Below, piece by piece: positions 44,301 to 52,275 of a DNA stretch of 53,592 nucleotides. A program made the translations under genes and the position numbers. The notes below the pieces were generated by a model, which made no database searches, had not been told where the DNA came from, and was given only the letters and a program-made list of their open reading frames with translations. The DNA lies in NCBI GenBank assembly GCA_028282465.1, contig JANQHX010000062.1:1-53592 (forward strand), read 5' to 3'. Each line of letters starts with the position of its first letter. Within the stretch, counting starts at the first letter, position 1. Source of the DNA: Gynuella sp. GTDB lineage: Bacteria > Pseudomonadota > Gammaproteobacteria > Pseudomonadales > Natronospirillaceae.

Positions 44301-45319
44301 ATTTTTCCCCGAACCATAATATCTAGGTTGTCTTTAATCCGGGCCAGCTCTTCCATTAGTGCTGACACCACACTTTCCATAGTGCTTGCATCCGGGCCAG
44401 ACATTTGAGAGCCATCTTGGTCGGCAGTGGGTAACGATGATCCCAATTCATACCTGTCTTTAACGGCAATAATTTCTGGCAATTCAGAGTCAGATTTGGC
44501 TATGTAATAGAGCAGGTTTTTTAAAATTTCTTCTTCTGCAAATTCACTTAAAGATTCTGCCTTGCGATCAATTAAATCTTTAAGAGAATTGTCTAATTGT
44601 TTTAGCAGTCTTTTGGCGGCCGCTCCTAGTTCGATAGTTTGATCTTGCAAACCCAAAATAAAGCCATGAGCAACAAACCAAAGTTGCCCTTTTGGAGTGC
44701 TAGAAGTCAGTTTATCTAGCCGTTGTAGCACCTTAACCAAATAGCCCAGGTTGTTTTCAATATCTGCATTTCTAAATACACCAATAAGGGCATATTGGTA
44801 CATTTGACGGAGCTTGCGCATCAGCTCCAAGAAAGAAGGATTGGAAAAAAGATTGGTATTTATTTCCCCCAGATCAGGTCTGGCGGCAGCCATATTTGGT
44901 GAAAAAAGCGCCGTTTCCGACATCAGGGCATCACCACGGGCAGAGCGTAGCTCGTTCAGTAGCGGCAAAAGAACGACGGGTACATCTTTTTGACTTTGCT
45001 TAACTTTATCAAGGTAGTTGGGCAGCTGAAGAATCGCCTGCATCAGTACAGACAGCACATCTTCAGAGCTAGTGACTTCGCCAGATACTAGACCAGCAGC
45101 TAGTTTCTCCATTTCTTCGGACAGCAGAGCTGCGCCAAAGAATTCAACCATTTGCAGCGTACCAGTGACCTGATGAAGATAGGCCAGACAGAAACGCATT
45201 TGAGTCGCATCTTCTGGTGCTTCAACATATGTTTCCAGCGCTTGCCTAGCTTGATTCAGTGTTTCTTGAATCTCACCCCGTACCCATTCTAAGGCAACGT
45301 AATCATGGCGCTCTACCAT
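38372..45319 (-). CDS. chpA: Giant hybrid chemotaxis histidine kinase ChpA
   Basis: A 2315-residue CheA-type kinase controlling type IV pilus extension and retraction. Four canonical HPt modules have phospho-acceptor motifs HTLKGSGRM (about 713), HTVKGSAHM (about 866), HTLKGGARM (about 1252) and HTLKGGARL (about 1543). Three more HPt-like bundles are degenerate or less certain: HQVTGTLQM (about 49), SIRGGLQM (about 473) and HTELLTLAG (about 1000). Very acidic linkers join them. Then come a dimerisation domain, HATPase (RNAVDHGIE near 1893, DDGAGID, SGRGVGMDVV), a CheW-like domain, and a C-terminal receiver with LMLLDIEMPRMDG (Asp about 2242) and a Lys in YMGKPF. P. aeruginosa ChpA is similar in layout and slightly longer. 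It receives input from PilJ via PilI and passes phosphate to PilG and PilH. Confidence 0.96.
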   Translation of the reverse strand: MVERHDYVALEWVRGEIQETLNQARQALETYVEAPEDATQMRFCLAYLHQVTGTLQMVEFFGAALLSEEMEKLAAGLVSGEVTSSEDVLSVLMQAILQLPNYLDKVKQSQKDVPVVLLPLLNELRSARGDALMSETALFSPNMAAARPDLGEINTNLFSNPSFLELMRKLRQMYQYALIGVFRNADIENNLGYLVKVLQRLDKLTSSTPKGQLWFVAHGFILGLQDQTIELGAAAKRLLKQLDNSLKDLIDRKAESLSEFAEEEILKNLLYYIAKSDSELPEIIAVKDRYELGSSLPTADQDGSQMSGPDASTMESVVSALMEELARIKDNLDIMVRGKIQDVNSLSSLLPDLKHVGDTMAVLGLGIPRQVLLDQMGTINELISSGQTVTDSALMDIAGALLYVEATLSGLADEHGAVRDIDGDIGTAHEAVVREARNGLETAKEAITDYIGSQFKPDVLKEIPAILQSIRGGLQMIPLAQAAAIVSSSGNYIQEKLIDSGQRPAWEELDTLADALMGVEYFLERISQDGNGTNVQLLGKAADSVAQLGYEIPDNLEDSVSSTTSEVEDHLAEAPVVEALDIRDKDDDISQPEEEPFAEIPPQEDEPESASTEALPKSFVSSDESVDLPELQLTEAEDVATPEVEPQVTAAEIDSSQDTVVEEEEDDLIDDDIIEIFLEEAEEVLENINEFFPQYKADEGNEDALTEFRRAYHTLKGSGRMVGATVIGELAWSVENMLNRLIDGTVSRSQPLLEVVEEVTALVPSLVEAFRNRVKPDTTEVDRLSEKAFAISKNEWSEDGVQAAPAAEQAPEPQVEETVPIEENKLLEVFRAELDTHMNVVETFVNAAEEAGGDHPLQDKVQRALHTVKGSAHMAGFNHIADLAAPIETMIKELQEWHIPADEKIRSVLTELLGRIRITLACIEAGEPEPEDNVEFLESVSNLHHDLIKERRASNEESDPNLMAIFMSESMDLMLDAEQMVHRWQTEDLSHDELLKLHTELLTLAGAAKAVDLNPVVSLSESLGSLYKCVLDLDIHPEESFFDVAKDGQEQLIGMMDRLAAGQSIHRQKDLEYRVSELIGRLQVQEPAQEEPIPVAPAEELEAEDFLSENSVLEIDLADFAEPEVDLEISEELLSSDVPADLPEAVEVEFEEEPTAIEVSEEAPSVEFNELDVEANTDSENPEFNLEVPTEFDAAPPAQAGEVLFVDGDQELVDIFLEEALDILESIQTHFQNWQYNPNSLDNVLALQRELHTLKGGARMAEISAIGDLAHELEFLYEDLCDQKYAVSPGLFTLCGQCHDRLADMVHEVQSAQQCTSAPDLVESIANWRQNPGVTSVTEQISEAPVFEPEPIEPIVVDGEDDEDSDAIEILEPESLELESLDEDLTSDLLELDTEQPVFIESPVTEEEPEILDQESSEFTVQDNVGAEEANEIEISRFDESDSLDLSGLVDSENLSEPVSSEFEPETESEEPEPELGVEKVEKDEEEIASPALAFTDEDIDYDILEIFVDEANELLHELDEAISAWQESPADQAHSDEMKRVLHTLKGGARLAKLKTLGDMSHEFETFVINAERSHADLDSRFFNQVLARYDEMATGVETMQALLDQQGVSGAVGPSVIAQVEDEPELPEENEEAQQAESVEPDTSNVTNLADVRANQEPQPSNVVPFQKKVEEKEPKAPAPKKKAEATKQTRNQPQETVKVNSSLLENLVNLAGETSISRSRLEQQVSDFGFTLDEMESTIERMRDQVRRLDIETEAQMAYRQEIAEESDYADFDPLEMDRYSSIQQLSRSLMEAASDLLDLKSSMVDKTRDAETMLLQQSRINTELQEGLMQTRMVPFNRIVPRLRRIVRQVSSELGKSVEFHVHNGDSELDRTVLERMISPLEHMLRNAVDHGIEIPADRTSKGKNEVGAIELSLSREGGDAVIRIKDDGAGIDVDKVRAKAIEKGVIQASEQIEDKEVLRFILDSGFSTAERVTQISGRGVGMDVVHSEVKQLGGTMAIDTTVGQGSEFVITLPVSVSVNRALMVTLGEDLYAIPLDTIEGIVRVTPSQLQEYYRPDAPAFEYAGAKYNVSYLGQVLQSDHQTYVMDQNQPVPLILVKGAGSSGKSLALHVDSLMGSREIVVKPLGPQFADVSLISGATILGDGSVVVIIDLSASLRQGIALEASVQHLPAAANDEETEIPEPALVEERPPLIMVTDDSVTVRKVTTRLLQRNGMDVITAKDGADAITQLQDHTPDLMLLDIEMPRMDGFEVASRIRHDSRLKGLPIIMITSRTGQKHRDRALSIGVNEYMGKPFQEGPLLETINRLLGID

Positions 45320-45336
45320 TCTGTTTCCACCCTTAA

Positions 45337-46191
45337 TTAGTTTTTGCGCTTCAAATACGCAAGGGTTTGCTCACTGGGAATCCGAGTTAACTTTTCTGGA
45401 TTCCAGTCAACCAGTTCTCCTGATCCCAGGACTAACAAACCACCGGGAACAAGTTTCTCTGCTAATTTGTTTGCGATTTCCTTGCGCCGCCAACGGCGAA
45501 AGTAAATCAATAAGTTTTGGCAGTAGATCACATCGAAATCTGCCAATGGAGACTTTTCAAGCTCCAACACATTGAGCCGGACAAAACACACTCGACTCTT
45601 CATTTGCTCCTCGACATGCATGTTGAAACCCTGTCGAGAAAAATACCTATCTCTAACCTTATCGCTAAGCTCTACCAACTTTCTTTCGTGATAGATGCCT
45701 GCGTTAGCCTTGTTTAAAGCTGGTTGGCTAATGTCTGTAGCAGTCACCGAGAACTTGCTGAAGTCATCGCCACTTGGTCTAGGTATTGATTCGTTTGCAA
45801 TTATGGAGAGGCTGTAAGGCTCTTCACCTGTGGCACAGCCAACGCTCCATATATTGATAGTTCGGGATTGGTCTTTTTGGCTATTGAGGTAATCCTGAAC
45901 CAGTCGGCAGGATGATGGATCGCGGAAGAATCGAGTTTCTTGGACAGTTAAACGGTCCACCAGGGTCGTCCATTCTATAACCCCCTGGGTACCATCTAAC
46001 ACATGCTCATAATATTCTTCGTATTCTTTGCAGCCCACCTCGCGCATTCTTATGCCCAAACTAGTCTGCAGAAAAGTACGTCGAGAATCTGGTAATTGCA
46101 TACCGATTCTCTCTTCAAGCAGGTTCCGCCATTTCTCGAATTGGCGGTCACTCATCTCTTTAGCTGATTCCAGAGACCAGTTATCCGCCAT
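45337..46191 (-). CDS. pilK: CheR-type methyltransferase PilK
   Basis: A 284-residue S-adenosylmethionine-dependent methyltransferase predicted to methylate glutamates of the receptor PilJ. It has an N-terminal helical CheR domain (about 15-75), then the SAM-binding motif IWSVGCATGEEPYSLS (about 118-133), FSVTATDISQPALNKANAG, VCFVRLNVLE, and FDVIYCQNLLIYFRR. It has no C-terminal pentapeptide-binding or TPR extension, as expected for PilK. It lies 17 bases before chpA. Confidence 0.94.
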   Translation of the reverse strand: MADNWSLESAKEMSDRQFEKWRNLLEERIGMQLPDSRRTFLQTSLGIRMREVGCKEYEEYYEHVLDGTQGVIEWTTLVDRLTVQETRFFRDPSSCRLVQDYLNSQKDQSRTINIWSVGCATGEEPYSLSIIANESIPRPSGDDFSKFSVTATDISQPALNKANAGIYHERKLVELSDKVRDRYFSRQGFNMHVEEQMKSRVCFVRLNVLELEKSPLADFDVIYCQNLLIYFRRWRRKEIANKLAEKLVPGGLLVLGSGELVDWNPEKLTRIPSEQTLAYLKRKN

Positions 46192-46233
46192 GCTTCACAC
46201 CATCTTGCCGGTTAAACAGATCGTTAGCCGAAC

Positions 46234-48318
46234 TTAGACTGACAACAGATCATCGTTGAGAGCTTCGGTATCCAACTCCTCAATCTCTTCGCCGTCAGGC
46301 AGTTTGAAGCCCGCTACCGATGCCCGCATTTCATTTGCCAGCTGCGCAAGGTTACCAATGGACTTCGCAGTTGCCATAGTACCGGCTGAAGTCTGGGAGG
46401 TAATTTCCTGAATTACGTTCATCGTATTAGAGATGTGACCCGCGGAAGATGCCTGCTGGCGTGCCGCGTTAGAAATGTTCTGAATCAAGTCCGCAAGGTT
46501 TTTAGATACGTTCTCAATTTCTTCCAGAGCAACACCGGCGTCTTGTGCCAAGCGAGCTCCTCGGACCACCTCGGCAGTGGTTTGTTCCATCGAGATTACT
46601 GCTTCGTTAGTATCCGTCTGAATCGTTTTTACCAGTGCCTCAATCTGTTTCGTTGCTGCTGAGGAACGTTCCGCAAGGCGCTGTACTTCGTCCGCTACCA
46701 CCGCGAAGCCTCGACCTGCGTCACCGGCCATAGATGCCTGGATCGCGGCGTTAAGTGCCAGAATGTTGGTTTGGTCAGCAATGTCGTTAATCAGGGATAC
46801 GATATCACCAATTTCCTGTGACGATTCACCCAGTCGTTTAATACGTTTCGCTGTTTCCTGAATCTGTTCACGGATGTTGCCCATGCCGTTAATTGTCGCC
46901 TGTACCACGTCCGCGCCCTTCTTGGCGATTGCCACCGAGCGCTCGGCTACCGCAGATGATTCGGCGGCGTTTGCAGATACTTGGTCAATAGATACCGCCA
47001 TCTCGTTTACAGCGGCAGAGGCTCCAGCAATTTCCTGGGCCTGGTGTTCAGAAGCTTCGGCCAAATGCATCGCCGTTGCCTGAGTTTCTTGAGCAGCGGA
47101 AGATACCTGTACTGCTGTGGCGTTAATCGCAGATACCAGACTGCGCATCTGGTCGATCGCGAAGTTAATAGAGTCAGCAATCGCACCCGTGAAGTCCTCG
47201 GTTACTGTGGCCTGGGTTGTCAGGTCACCGTCTGCAAGGTCAGCCAGTTCGTCCAGAAGACGCAGAATCGCGTTCTGGTTTTGTTCGTTAGTTTCCGCAG
47301 TGCGATTCAAGTCAAGCTGGGTGTCTCTGATTACTGCGAAAGCGATCAGAATAATTAAAACCAATGAGGCGCCACCTAGAACCCAAATCAGATTGTCACT
47401 GATAATCCGAGATTCAGAAGCTGTCTGGAAAGAGCTTGCTAATGCAGAAGATAAGTCAAGAAGCGCTTGAGAATCTGCGAAAATAGCAGATGCGGCTTCC
47501 CTTACCTGGAAAAGTTCTGGAGAGGACTCTAGTACACGCTCAACTGATGAGAATACGAAATCAAATACTTCGTTTACTGCCGCTAATGACTCGACAGCGT
47601 CTGGGTCATTTTGTTTTTGAATACCCATGTCGAGGTTGCCATTGGTCATACCATCAAGTACTCGACCAAACAGAGCCGCGTCTCGGCCAAATGAGTCAGC
47701 CGCCATCACAGCACCTTCACCACCAACTAGTACACCATTCACTGAACGAATAATACGCTCAGCTAACCAGGATTGGCGCTGCGCAATAGCAACCTGATCA
47801 GACTCTTCTTCGTTATCGAGCATGATTTCAACCACTTCGTCGTATTCAACCTGAAGCTCTGGTATGCGCTCACTCATTAGGTCTACATCGTCATGAAGCT
47901 CCAGAATGGTGCCTTCAGAACGAATAATTTGGTCAGCATTTAGCTTGACTCGATCCCATAGGCTTTGAAGTGGTGACAGGCTGTGTTCAGATGGATCTGC
48001 GGCTGGAAGGCCAGTTGTTGCGTTACCTGCTGTGATGTAACCCCAGCGAGTTTGGAAGTCGTTACGAGCTTCCTGCAATAATTTGAATGCCTCACGCTTA
48101 CCGGCAGCTGCCTCTGTGGCGTTCTTGGCAATCTCCTGAGAAAGTACCCGCAGTTCGCCTGCGTGGTTCAGGTATTCTTTATCCTGCTTGTTCTGAGTAG
48201 CAATCTGTAAAAATACAACGACTGTTGCACCTACTACAACTAACAGGGCGATCAGCAGGATACTGAGCATCCGGTTACTACCGAGAATTGACAGGAAGCT
48301 TCCGCTTTTAAGTCTCAT
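46234..48318 (-). CDS. pilJ: Methyl-accepting chemotaxis protein PilJ
   Basis: A 694-residue receptor of the Pil-Chp system. The first transmembrane segment is at about 18-38 ([20 protein letters not shown]), followed by a long periplasmic sensor with two PilJ-type four-helix modules (about 40-305), the second transmembrane segment at about 312-332, HAMP, and a cytoplasmic signalling region. The tip is [20 protein letters not shown], followed by [21 protein letters not shown]. In Pseudomonas it senses pilus or surface contact and signals ChpA. Methylation sites would be modified by PilK and ChpB. The sensor is less conserved than the signalling part. Confidence 0.95.
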   Translation of the reverse strand: MRLKSGSFLSILGSNRMLSILLIALLVVVGATVVVFLQIATQNKQDKEYLNHAGELRVLSQEIAKNATEAAAGKREAFKLLQEARNDFQTRWGYITAGNATTGLPAADPSEHSLSPLQSLWDRVKLNADQIIRSEGTILELHDDVDLMSERIPELQVEYDEVVEIMLDNEEESDQVAIAQRQSWLAERIIRSVNGVLVGGEGAVMAADSFGRDAALFGRVLDGMTNGNLDMGIQKQNDPDAVESLAAVNEVFDFVFSSVERVLESSPELFQVREAASAIFADSQALLDLSSALASSFQTASESRIISDNLIWVLGGASLVLIILIAFAVIRDTQLDLNRTAETNEQNQNAILRLLDELADLADGDLTTQATVTEDFTGAIADSINFAIDQMRSLVSAINATAVQVSSAAQETQATAMHLAEASEHQAQEIAGASAAVNEMAVSIDQVSANAAESSAVAERSVAIAKKGADVVQATINGMGNIREQIQETAKRIKRLGESSQEIGDIVSLINDIADQTNILALNAAIQASMAGDAGRGFAVVADEVQRLAERSSAATKQIEALVKTIQTDTNEAVISMEQTTAEVVRGARLAQDAGVALEEIENVSKNLADLIQNISNAARQQASSAGHISNTMNVIQEITSQTSAGTMATAKSIGNLAQLANEMRASVAGFKLPDGEEIEELDTEALNDDLLSV

Positions 48319-48401
48319 GATCTGAACTCCAGTAAGCTCGAGTCTTTAGTTTCGTTTTCGATTTAGGCAACGCTTGGACTAATTATTGTCATTAGTCTCA
48401 G

Positions 48402-48941
48402 CTACATTGCCACTTGCATAAAATTTTGTGATGTCACCAACTCTTGAACACCAAACACAACCCAAGGTTGCGCATTACGAAGATAGTGGCCATCAGCATA
48501 GTCGGAAATACCTTCTCCAGGCAGCTCAACTCCTTCATCTGAAAAAGTTTCTACTGGAAAATGCTGCATCCCTTCCACTGATTCCACTACTAATCCGTTT
48601 AGCATGTCGTGATGTTCAATCACTAGAATTCTTTTTGTTCTGTAGCTCTGGGTGCTAGCCGGGATGTTAAAAAATTTACCCAGATCAATAATGGGTACTA
48701 GGCGACCCCGAACGTTAGAAACCCCAATCACCCAAGGTTTAACGCCAGGCAAACGCGTGTATCCGGGAGCGGTAAGAATTTCAGTAACCTGCTCCATTGG
48801 AGCTAAAAACTTTTGGCCGCCTAAGGTAAACCCGATGCCACTCCAATAAGTCTGAACTTCCTGCTGTGAAGGAAGGCCTACTGCCAGCTGTCGACTTCGA
48901 TCAGCTATATTTTGTAAGACCTGAAAAGGAGTTTCTTGCAC
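48402..48941 (-). CDS. pilI: CheW-like adaptor PilI
   Basis: A 179-residue CheW domain protein that couples PilJ to ChpA. Conserved elements are GIGFTLGGQKFLAPMEQVTEIL, TRLPGVKPWVIGVSNVRGRLVPIIDLGKFF and a C-terminal VFGVQELV segment. The VRGRLVPIID core is a classic CheW signature. Located between pilH and pilJ as in Pseudomonas. Confidence 0.94.
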   Translation of the reverse strand: MQETPFQVLQNIADRSRQLAVGLPSQQEVQTYWSGIGFTLGGQKFLAPMEQVTEILTAPGYTRLPGVKPWVIGVSNVRGRLVPIIDLGKFFNIPASTQSYRTKRILVIEHHDMLNGLVVESVEGMQHFPVETFSDEGVELPGEGISDYADGHYLRNAQPWVVFGVQELVTSQNFMQVAM

Positions 48942-48969
48942 GGTTAATTCGCCCGCATTTTATTCATTA

Positions 48970-49347
48970 TTATTCTTGGCTATCGCCAGCTATTACTTTG
49001 GCTATGGTTTCCAACAGTTCATCTTCTGCTACCGGTTTTACCAGATATCCAGAAGCACCTTGCCTGCGACCCCATACCCGATCAGTCTCTTGATCTTTAG
49101 TGGTTACAATCACCACTGGAATGTGTGCGGTGTCAGCTCCCTTAGTTAATTGACGAGTAGCCTGAAAGCCATTTAGCCCAGGCATTACAATGTCCATTAA
49201 CACAATATCTGGCAGTTCTTGCCTAGCCAGTGCTACACCATCCGCGCCGTTTTCGGCAGTTAAAACTTCATGACCATGCTTCTCCAACATTGCCTTGAAG
49301 GCGAATGTTTCAGTGGGAGAATCATCAACAATTAATACTCGCGCCAT
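48970..49347 (-). CDS. pilH: Single-domain response regulator PilH
   Basis: A 125-residue CheY-like receiver. The acidic pair is in LIVDDSPTET, the phospho-acceptor Asp in DIVLMDIVMPGLNG (about residue 52), Thr in VIVTTKDQE and Lys in YLVKPV. It is one of two receivers phosphorylated by ChpA; PilH is linked to pilus retraction or acts as a phosphate sink in Pseudomonas. No DNA-binding domain. Confidence 0.94.
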   Translation of the reverse strand: MARVLIVDDSPTETFAFKAMLEKHGHEVLTAENGADGVALARQELPDIVLMDIVMPGLNGFQATRQLTKGADTAHIPVVIVTTKDQETDRVWGRRQGASGYLVKPVAEDELLETIAKVIAGDSQE

Positions 49348-49389
49348 AGTAAATAAGTTCCTGCAAACATCACATTAATAGGATTAACA

Positions 49390-49767
49390 TCACTTCATAT
49401 GCTGACGAATTGCACCAAGCAATTCTTCTTTACCGAAGGGTTTCGTCAAATACTGATCAGAACCCACAATCCGCCCTTTGGCCTTATCAAATAGACCATC
49501 TTTACTTGAAAGCATAATGACCGGAGTTTCCTTAAAGGTGCTATTGTTCTTAATCAAAGCACAGGTTTGGTAGCCATCCAGGCGAGGCATCATGATATCT
49601 ACAAAAATAATATTAGGGCGGGTATCGGCAATCTTTGCTAACGCATCAAAGCCGTCAGTAGCGGTAACTACTTCACACCCTACTTTTTTAAGTAGAGTCT
49701 CGGCTGTACGTCGGATGGTTTTACTGTCGTCGATAACCATCACTTTCAGGTTTTCAAAGTTGTCCAT
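49390..49767 (-). CDS. pilG: Single-domain response regulator PilG
   Basis: A 125-residue CheY-like receiver, first gene of the operon. VMVIDDSKTIRRTAETLLKK and IIFVDIMMPRLDGYQTCALIKN (phospho-acceptor Asp about 58), with Thr-equivalent Ser in VIMLSSKDGLFDKAKG and Lys in YLTKPFGKEELL, are nearly identical to P. aeruginosa PilG as I recall it. PilG promotes pilus extension and feeds the cAMP pathway in that species. It diverges from gshB across about 200 bases that must carry the operon promoter. Confidence 0.96.
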   Translation of the reverse strand: MDNFENLKVMVIDDSKTIRRTAETLLKKVGCEVVTATDGFDALAKIADTRPNIIFVDIMMPRLDGYQTCALIKNNSTFKETPVIMLSSKDGLFDKAKGRIVGSDQYLTKPFGKEELLGAIRQHMK

Positions 49768-49968
49768 GCAACACCCGTCAATTTGGATTTCTTACTGCTT
49801 TAGAATATGAATAAGGAGTACAGAAAACCATGAGTTTAATGACCCAATGTTATTCATTTTTATCATAGATTCTAGCTGTTAGCCATAACCATCTGTAAAG
49901 CATAATGATTTTGCGAATTCAGCAGTTACAATAGACCACTTCAAACACAATTTCCGGTAGTCGAAATT

Positions 49969-50931
49969 ATGACCATTAATGTCGGGATCGTCATGGATCC
50001 GATCAGCACTATTTCATTTAAAAAAGATTCTTCACTGGCAATGCTGTGGGCTGCAAAAGCCAAAGGGTGGAATCTTTGGTATATGGAACAAAGTGATCTC
50101 TATGTCGAAAACGGCATTGCCATGTCAAACATGGCAGAACTGAGCGTTTTCGAGGATTCTGAGCACTATTATGAGCTGAAAGATCAGACCCCGAAACGAC
50201 TCTCGAGCTTGGATATTGTATTGATGCGTAAAGACCCACCATTCGACAACGAATACATCTACAGTACCTACATCCTAGAGATGGCGGAGTCAGAAGGCGC
50301 TCTAATTGTAAATAAACCTCAAAGCCTAAGAGACTGTAATGAGAAGATGTTCTCAACTTTGTTCGGTCAGTGCACCCCAAACCACCTAGTCAGTAAGTCA
50401 GCGGAACAGCTTAAAAACTTCCATGAAAAACATGGTGACGTTATTTTCAAACCGCTGGACGGCATGGGAGGCTCTTCTATCTTTCGATTGAAACCAGAAG
50501 ACCCGAATGTCAGCGTCATAATCGAGACTCTGACAAATCACGGCCAGGAACTGATTATGGCTCAAGCTTACCTACCTGCGATCAAAGAAGGAGACAAACG
50601 AATCCTCCTCATCGACGGTGAGCCTATACCCTATTGCTTAGCTCGCATCCCCAAAGACGGTGAAACGAGAGGGAACCTTGCCGCAGGAGGAAAAGGAGTA
50701 GCGCAACCTCTAACTGAGAAAGATATTTGGATAGCTAACCAGGTAGGTCCGGTGGTCAAGGAAAAGGGTTTGATATTTGTAGGCATTGATGTAATCGGTG
50801 AACACCTAACTGAAGTTAATGTCACAAGCCCAACCTGCATTCGAGAAATTGATGCAGCCTTTGATACAGACATCGCTGGCAAGCTGATGGATTGCCTGGA
50901 AAAGAAATTGGCTGAACGCCAGATTGTGTAA
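49969..50931 (+). CDS. gshB: Glutathione synthetase
   Basis: A 320-residue ATP-grasp ligase that adds glycine to gamma-glutamylcysteine. The N terminus INVGIVMDPISTISFKKDSSLAML is typical of the proteobacterial enzyme, as are VDPPF-like MRKDPPFDNEYIY, VNKPQSLRDCNEK, the glycine loop PLDGMGGSSIFRL and VNVTSPTCIREID near the C terminus. The length is standard. It is divergent from pilG, a common order in pseudomonads, and first of a probable operon with the tonB-like gene, ruvX and a HAD phosphatase. Confidence 0.97.
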   Translation: MTINVGIVMDPISTISFKKDSSLAMLWAAKAKGWNLWYMEQSDLYVENGIAMSNMAELSVFEDSEHYYELKDQTPKRLSSLDIVLMRKDPPFDNEYIYSTYILEMAESEGALIVNKPQSLRDCNEKMFSTLFGQCTPNHLVSKSAEQLKNFHEKHGDVIFKPLDGMGGSSIFRLKPEDPNVSVIIETLTNHGQELIMAQAYLPAIKEGDKRILLIDGEPIPYCLARIPKDGETRGNLAAGGKGVAQPLTEKDIWIANQVGPVVKEKGLIFVGIDVIGEHLTEVNVTSPTCIREIDAAFDTDIAGKLMDCLEKKLAERQIV

Positions 50932-50949
50932 GTAAGAGGAATTGCGTTC

Positions 50950-51825
50950 GTGGCACAAGCAAGCATTAAAGTCGGTGCAATTGACCGTTTAAGTTTTACC
51001 TTGTTTTTAGCCTTGGCCGTGCACGCCATGCTGCTATTTGGAGTTAGCTTCGATTTGGGTGACAGGTCAAAAATAGCGCCAACCTTGGATGTCACCTTGA
51101 CTCAGCACAAATCAGAAGAGGTACCAGAAGAAGCAGATTTTTTAGCTCAGTCCAACCAACTAGGCAGCGGCACCTTAGATGAAGCGAAAAAGCTAACAAC
51201 CACTGAGATTGCCGACTTCGAAGACAACATCATTCGAGAAGTCCAACCGGAAGAGCAAGCTATTCTCATCAAAGAAACTCAACCCGATACATATCGCATT
51301 ATTTCATCAATTCGAGAAGTCGAACCTATCTCTTTGACTTTAGAAATGTCGGAAGAAGAGTTAGATGCTATTACGGCTAAAGAAATGCAAATTCTGGAAA
51401 ACCTGCAAGAGATTGCATCACTCAATGCCGTGGTTGAAAACAAAAGACAGAGTTACGCCAACCGACCAAGAATTAGAACACTAAGCACAGTGTCCACCAA
51501 ACGCGCCGATGACGCCGAGTACTCCTACAATGTACTGCAGAAAGTCTTGCGAGTTGGCAACAACAACTATCCGATTGAAGCAAAGAAAAAACGTTTAACA
51601 GGCTTGGTGGTCGTTAGAATTGCGATCTTAGCTGACGGCTCTTTAAGAGAAGCATCCATTGTCCGGAGCTCTGGTAGCACAGTTCTAGACGAGTCAATTA
51701 AAAGAATCATCTATCAAGCAGCACCTTTTGATAGCTTTCCTGAAACCATCAGAGCAGACACCGATATCCTTGAGCTTTCTCGCGGCTGGAGATTCGAAAT
51801 TGATACACTAATGGCTGATGAATGA
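50950..51825 (+). CDS. TonB-family energy transducer
   Basis: A 291-residue protein with a short cytoplasmic N terminus, one transmembrane segment (about 14-35, LSFTLFLALAVHAMLLFGVSF) and a long charged periplasmic spacer rich in Glu, without the usual Pro-Lys/Pro-Glu repeats. The C-terminal TonB domain (about 200-285) has NYPIEAKKKRLTGLVVVRIAILADGSLREASIVRSSG. The start is GTG 50950 with AGAGGA upstream. ExbB and ExbD are not adjacent. Pseudomonads carry a similar tonB-like gene here that affects twitching motility, so this copy may serve type IV pili rather than iron uptake; that is inference from position. Confidence 0.87.
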   Translation: MAQASIKVGAIDRLSFTLFLALAVHAMLLFGVSFDLGDRSKIAPTLDVTLTQHKSEEVPEEADFLAQSNQLGSGTLDEAKKLTTTEIADFEDNIIREVQPEEQAILIKETQPDTYRIISSIREVEPISLTLEMSEEELDAITAKEMQILENLQEIASLNAVVENKRQSYANRPRIRTLSTVSTKRADDAEYSYNVLQKVLRVGNNNYPIEAKKKRLTGLVVVRIAILADGSLREASIVRSSGSTVLDESIKRIIYQAAPFDSFPETIRADTDILELSRGWRFEIDTLMADE

Positions 51826-52244
51826 ACGACCAAGTGATATTAACTTTCGACTATGGTACTCAATGGATTGGTGTAGCTGTAGGTCAAAAGCTCACAGGAA
51901 CTGCGTCCCTCCTACCGCCCATTAAAGCTAGAGATGGCATTCCAAATTGGGATGACATAAAAAAACTACTAGAGGACTGGAAGCCCGATGCGGTTCTGGT
52001 TGGAATACCTACAAACATGGACGGCTCAATGAGCGATATGGGACTTCGAGCTAACAAATTTAAAAATCGCATACATGGCCGGTTTGGCATTTCCACTTTA
52101 GATTGGGATGAAAGACTGACAAGTTTCGAAGCCAAAGGAATATTGTTAGCTCAAGATCGACGTAAACGAGATTTTAAAAATCGTGATTTAGACTCCCTAG
52201 CTGCGCAACTCATTTTTGAAAGCTGGTTTGAAAACAATCATTGA
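51822..52244 (+). CDS. ruvX: RuvX/YqgF RNase H-fold nuclease
   Basis: A 140-residue protein, also known as YqgF, implicated in processing of pre-16S rRNA ends and with a Holliday-junction-resolvase-like fold. Catalytic-type acids are in TFDYGTQWIGVAVGQ, LDWDERLTSFEA and RDLDSLAAQLIFESW. Its ATG overlaps the stop of the tonB-like gene by four bases. The yqgE/algH gene that often precedes ruvX is absent here. Confidence 0.93.
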   Translation: MNDQVILTFDYGTQWIGVAVGQKLTGTASLLPPIKARDGIPNWDDIKKLLEDWKPDAVLVGIPTNMDGSMSDMGLRANKFKNRIHGRFGISTLDWDERLTSFEAKGILLAQDRRKRDFKNRDLDSLAAQLIFESWFENNH

Positions 52245-52275
52245 CCACCACATCTTTTAATCCCCAGAGGTTTTT

